From assembly GCF_002394865.1 (NCBI RefSeq), contig NZ_DGUZ01000017.1, positions 248,001 through 312,000 of the forward strand: a stretch of DNA of 64,000 bases, given 5' to 3'. Source of the stretch: Fibrobacter sp. UBA4297. GTDB lineage: Bacteria; Fibrobacterota; Fibrobacteria; Fibrobacterales; Fibrobacteraceae. The notes below the pieces were generated by a model, which worked only from the letters and a program-made list of their open reading frames with translations, was not told where the DNA came from and did no database searches. A program made the position numbers and the translations under genes. Shown piece after piece: positions 60,598 through 64,000 of this stretch; the first letter of the stretch is position 1, and each line of letters starts with the position of its first letter.

Positions 60598-61296
60598 ATG
60601 CAGTCCTGGACCGAAATCAAGAATATTGAAAACCCCACAGAAGAACAGCAGCTCGAAGCGATTAAGCTGAACTGGTATGCCATCAGTCTCATCCAGAACC
60701 CAACTGAAACAGTGCAAAAGGCTGCATTTGAAAAAAATGAGCAGGCCATTCTTTATGTGAAATGTGGCCCGTGCGAAGCTTTGAAACAGGCGCTTAACGC
60801 CATGGACGAGGCTAAGTTTCTTACGGCGTTCAAGGCCGAACCGAACTTGCTCAAGTTTATTACAAATCCAGCTCTTCTTAAGGTTGCGGTTTCAGAGGAT
60901 TGGCGCATTGTCCGTAAGATTGATGGCGCTTCCGATGATCTTTGGGCCGAGGCCGTTCGTCAGAGCGCGGACGCTTTGAAATTTATTCACAATGCTGGTG
61001 AAAAAGTGCTTGTCGCCGCTGTAGAACGCGATTGGAAGTACATTCAAGAAATTGAAAATCCGACGGCGGCTGTTGTAGTAGCTGCGGTCAAGCAGGACTA
61101 CCATGCGTTTGAATATGTGAGTATCCGCCGCCGTACAGAACCGGTGCAGCTTGCCGCTGTCCGCACGGATTGGCGTTGCATCCAGTACTTGCAGCGTGCT
61201 TCCGAAAAGGTGCAGATGGAAGCGGTCAAGGCTTCTAAGGATGCTTTCAAACTTATCAAAAATCCGGCTCCTGCTGTCAAGGAATTCTGCGCGTGA
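60598..61296 (+). CDS. DUF4116-like alpha-helical repeat protein
   Basis: The 232-residue product consists of repeated helical units of about 22-28 residues. Each has a pattern like NPTETVQKAAFEKNEQAILYV or EKVQMEAVKASKDAFKLIKNP, the signature of DUF4116-type repeats. There is no signal peptide. GAGG lies 4-5 bases before the ATG. The final TGA overlaps the GTG of the ABC gene (GTGA), so the two are linked in translation. Function is unknown; it may be a scaffold for the ATPase. Confidence 0.78.
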   Translation: MQSWTEIKNIENPTEEQQLEAIKLNWYAISLIQNPTETVQKAAFEKNEQAILYVKCGPCEALKQALNAMDEAKFLTAFKAEPNLLKFITNPALLKVAVSEDWRIVRKIDGASDDLWAEAVRQSADALKFIHNAGEKVLVAAVERDWKYIQEIENPTAAVVVAAVKQDYHAFEYVSIRRRTEPVQLAAVRTDWRCIQYLQRASEKVQMEAVKASKDAFKLIKNPAPAVKEFCA

Positions 61297-62120
61297 TTGA
61301 ACTCGATTCGGTGACATTCCGTTATCCGAAATCTACGGCAGATGCTCTGTCTAATATTTCTCTCCATATCCCGCAAGGGAGTTTCTATGCGCTGATTGGC
61401 CCAAATGGCGCTGGCAAGACCACTTTGTTGCGCTTGCTTTGCGGACGCTTGGGCGCATTTAAAGGCTCTGTTAAAATTGACGAGTCCTTGCGGAATTCTG
61501 CGGGATTCCTGAATGCTGAAAAGTACGGTGTGCTTCTCGAAAATCCGGGCGTTTATCCGAAACTTTCCATCAAGGAATACCTCCAGTATTTTACAGGCTT
61601 TTATGGCTTTGGTGCAGAGAATTGGCGCGAAAATGGTGCCATGCTAGAGCGCTGCAAATCTTTTGCTGAACGCCTCAAGTTGCCGCCTCTCGACAAGCGC
61701 TTGGAAACGCTTTCACTCGGAAACCGCCAAAAGGTGCAGATTGTCCGTGCGCTTTTGCATAGCCCAAAGCTTTTGATTCTCGACGAGCCTGTTGCAAATC
61801 TCGATCCGATTTCAAGGGATACGGTTTGGCAACTTCTTGATGAATGGCGCAAGGAAGAAAATGGTACAGCGATAGTCTGTTCGCATGTGCTTGCCGAAAT
61901 GGACCAGTGGGCAACGGATTATGCCATTATCGACTGCGGTCGCGTCTTGCAAAGCGGGCGAGTTGCCGATGTCAGTACCGATACTACTTCGTTTAAGATA
62001 AATGCTACAGATGCAACTCTTGAACAAATTCGCTCGGCTCTTGTTGCTGCCGGAATCTCTGCTGATGTTAATTTAGTGCAAACATCTCTATCGAAAATTT
62101 ATAGAGATTTAATACACTGA
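61293..62120 (+). CDS. ABC transporter ATP-binding protein, orphan
   Basis: The 275-residue ATPase has Walker A GPNGAGKT (36-43), a variant signature LSLGNRQKVQI near 150, Walker B LLILDEP near 166 and the H-loop His in CSHVLAE. It is of the ABC-2/CcmA type (drug, lipid or polysaccharide export). GTG at 61293 is the start, overlapping the preceding stop. No permease gene follows; the next gene is convergent. The partner must be elsewhere, or the ATPase acts without a transporter. Confidence 0.9.
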   Translation: MIELDSVTFRYPKSTADALSNISLHIPQGSFYALIGPNGAGKTTLLRLLCGRLGAFKGSVKIDESLRNSAGFLNAEKYGVLLENPGVYPKLSIKEYLQYFTGFYGFGAENWRENGAMLERCKSFAERLKLPPLDKRLETLSLGNRQKVQIVRALLHSPKLLILDEPVANLDPISRDTVWQLLDEWRKEENGTAIVCSHVLAEMDQWATDYAIIDCGRVLQSGRVADVSTDTTSFKINATDATLEQIRSALVAAGISADVNLVQTSLSKIYRDLIH

Positions 62121-62187
62121 ATATAAGTTTTCTGTGCAAAGTCTTAGGAAGACAATTCTTAATTCCTAATTCAGACTTCCTAATTAA

Positions 62188-64000
62188 TTAAAACGCTTGT
62201 GACAAGTCAAAGTCGAATCGTTTCCATGCGAAGCCTTCTGACTTGTGCCAGTTTGTAAGTCCCTTTTTGAAGGCGTAGTCCAGGCGGAATGTTAGGAATT
62301 GCCAATGGTAACGAATGCCGAGGCCGAGGCTTCCGTCTTGCTTGCGCTTGTAAATATCGTCCTTGACGTCTTTGACGAGTGCCCAGTCGCAGAATTGTAC
62401 GATTTGCCAAGCCCTCAGGGATTTCCATGGAAGTGTCCAACGGAGTTCTTCGTTGATGCGGTAGTACATTGGCGTCAGTGCCGTATAGATTACTTCCTTG
62501 GTGGTGTCCTTGGTGACTACAGAACCATCGTCTTGCTTTGTTGTAATTTTTGTCGGAACTTCGGAGGAGTAGCCTGCGTAAATGCTTCGAAAGTCAAAAC
62601 CGCGTACGGAACGCGAACCGCCCTGATAAAATACGCGAGCATCGTCTTCAATCGCCTTGTTGAAGAAACTACCGATACTTCCACTGAGCGCTCCGTAGAA
62701 AGTCCAGAACAGTGGAACATAAATGTTGACGGTACCCTCGCCGTATGTGTAAATGTGTCCGTCTTCGTATTGTGACAAGTCGTAAATCTCGTCTTCCTTG
62801 TGGACCTTTTGAATAAAGTTTGTTCCTAGACCGACCGTCGGCAAAAAGCGAAATCCTTTTGTCGGGTTAAAATAGTCGTCGGTATAGTCAAAGGTAAGTC
62901 CGATTTCGCCCTTGAGCTTGAAGAGCTTGTCTTCATTTTTGTTCACGTAACGCGTATCAATTGTACTACGGAATTTGATGTTGTTTGTAATTCCGAAGGT
63001 CAAGTCGCCTCGGTTAATGACTTCGTATCGTTCTTCAACGCTGTCGGGATATGCAGGCGGGTGGATTTTTTCGTGGTTGAACGAAAGACGGTCCACAAAG
63101 CGGATTGCTGTCGGGATGAATGTGAATGCCGTTCCGAACAAGAGCGGGTTTGCGTAACCGAGTGTGATTTCTTGTTTGTGCTGCGCAATCTGAAAACTTG
63201 TCGAAAATTCATTGAACTTTCCAAAGAAGTTTTTGTGGTCTGCATACGCCATGGCGCCGAAACCGTACATTTCTTCAAAGAAAAATCCGTAACGAGCTTC
63301 GCCCGGAACACGCTCGATAACATCCAAATGCACGTCCGAGAGGCCGTCTTCGCGCAATTCATCGTTTAACTTGACTTGCGTAAACAATTGTGTAGAATAG
63401 AGCTTGTTCTTAAAGTTGAAATACTGGTTACCGTCAATGATTTCGCCCTTGGGAATGCGCCAAAGTGACGATAGCCATTTTGTATCCGTAAGTCCTTGTT
63501 CCGGGGCGGTCTTGTTTTCGTTCTTGTTCATCACACGTTGAGTCGTTGTGTGGATGTCGCCCATCAGAACTTTAGGGCCAGGGTTTACGTTGATGATGAC
63601 ATTGATTTGTTTTGCCGTCGTATCGATGTGCTCTTCTGAAGACAGGTAAACGTGCAGGTTGCCTTGCTTGCGGTAGGCTTTCTGGATTTCCTGGAGATCT
63701 TCGGAAATGTCTTCCTGGTTGTAAAGTTGGTGCTTGGTAATTTTAAGCGACCCCAAGTCTATAGGTATTTGCTCGTCGCCTGTAGAAATGATTTTGGCAT
63801 CGTTGAATCGATAGCAGACGCCTTCGCTGACTGTGATGTAGTAATCTCGCTGTAAGCGACCATTTGACAAGGGCTCGCGGCGGATTTCCATTTTTAGGTC
63901 AAGGCTGAAATAACCGCGTGAATAGTACAAGGCGCGCACATTTTCCGAAGAAAGGCGCATCAAAAAGTCCTGCTTGATGGTGTCAAGCTGCCCAAATTCA
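62188..64000 (-). CDS. Omp85/BamA-TamA family outer-membrane assembly protein, N-terminus missing
   Basis: The frame is open to the window edge, so the start lies beyond 64000. More than 600 residues are visible. POTRA-like segments come first (GYFSLDLKMEIRREP, YYITVSEGVCYRFNDAKI, and IDGNQYF to LYSTQLFTQVKL). A barrel with the RGF loop motif GGSRSVRGFDF follows, and the end is a terminal Phe (DLSQAF). The family inserts or exports outer-membrane proteins. TamA-like rather than the essential BamA is possible; the missing N-terminus prevents a decision. Confidence 0.9.
   Translation of the reverse strand, partial: EFGQLDTIKQDFLMRLSSENVRALYYSRGYFSLDLKMEIRREPLSNGRLQRDYYITVSEGVCYRFNDAKIISTGDEQIPIDLGSLKITKHQLYNQEDISEDLQEIQKAYRKQGNLHVYLSSEEHIDTTAKQINVIINVNPGPKVLMGDIHTTTQRVMNKNENKTAPEQGLTDTKWLSSLWRIPKGEIIDGNQYFNFKNKLYSTQLFTQVKLNDELREDGLSDVHLDVIERVPGEARYGFFFEEMYGFGAMAYADHKNFFGKFNEFSTSFQIAQHKQEITLGYANPLLFGTAFTFIPTAIRFVDRLSFNHEKIHPPAYPDSVEERYEVINRGDLTFGITNNIKFRSTIDTRYVNKNEDKLFKLKGEIGLTFDYTDDYFNPTKGFRFLPTVGLGTNFIQKVHKEDEIYDLSQYEDGHIYTYGEGTVNIYVPLFWTFYGALSGSIGSFFNKAIEDDARVFYQGGSRSVRGFDFRSIYAGYSSEVPTKITTKQDDGSVVTKDTTKEVIYTALTPMYYRINEELRWTLPWKSLRAWQIVQFCDWALVKDVKDDIYKRKQDGSLGLGIRYHWQFLTFRLDYAFKKGLTNWHKSEGFAWKRFDFDLSQAF

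Overview
The window reads as chromosomal DNA of a Fibrobacter species (F. succinogenes or a close relative). The grounds are: two genes with the Fibrobacter-type FISUMP (Fib_succ_major) domain, a fibro-slime protein, a TIGR02147-family regulator, many secreted plant-wall enzymes with poly-serine linkers, and repeated use of a TAnnTTTG -7 promoter box like that of the FCB superphylum. This assignment comes from recognised families, not from a database search.

Layout. 1-2.5 kb: end of an unknown gene, then a folK / deoxynucleoside kinase / panC operon. 2.5-9.5 kb: a CHASE2 adenylate cyclase, FtsK and a frameshifted gene remnant. 9.5-15.2 kb: a minus-strand envelope operon with a periplasmic LolA-like protein, an MMPL/RND exporter and two outer-membrane proteins. 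15.4-18.7 kb: ispE, tRNA-Gln, rplY, a BrnT/BrnA toxin-antitoxin pair and pth. 18.8-26 kb: FISUMP lipoprotein, GH11 xylanase, an AT-rich SEFIR/TIR protein, guaB and an expansin-like lipoprotein. 26-31.5 kb: gatA with a DUF4321 gene, a cation diffusion facilitator, ung and a THUMP-like methyltransferase. 31.6-36.1 kb: GH53 galactanase, GH8 xylanase/oligoxylanase and GH18 chitinase. 36.2-42.8 kb: a UvrA paralogue carrying repeat-derived insertions, a frameshifted FISUMP lipoprotein, an Rpn-type nuclease, a small outer-membrane protein and YihY. 43-52.6 kb: a pectin/rhamnogalacturonan block with PL11 lyase, two CE12 esterases, a TIGR02147 regulator and a PL1 lyase. 52.6-64 kb: methyltransferase, glyA, fibro-slime protein, CE4 deacetylase, DUF4116-like protein with an orphan ABC ATPase, and a partial Omp85 protein.

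How it works together. The secreted enzymes attack xylan (GH11, GH8), pectic side chains and backbone (GH53, PL11, CE12, PL1), acetyl decorations (CE12, CE4) and possibly cell-wall packing (expansin). Two export styles are visible: lipoproteins with a Cys lipobox and Ser-rich linker (FISUMP, expansin, GH53, PL1), and signal-peptide enzymes ending in a short C-terminal domain that resembles a type IX secretion tail (GH11, GH8, PL11, CE12, CE4). The last domain of the downstream CE12 looks shortened. The housekeeping genes are scattered between these accessory blocks rather than grouped.

The non-coding DNA is rich in short repeats: CTAGTTA-type arrays, TTCCTAC-type arrays and GTCATyCTGAG-ended palindromic elements. 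Several sit directly at promoters or start codons, and some have entered coding sequence. The most unusual signals are leaderless-looking promoters with an identical spacing, a nested 123-bp hairpin element after panC, a possible -1 slippery site in the remnant after ftsK, and paired ACGTGA palindromes before the TIGR02147 regulator.
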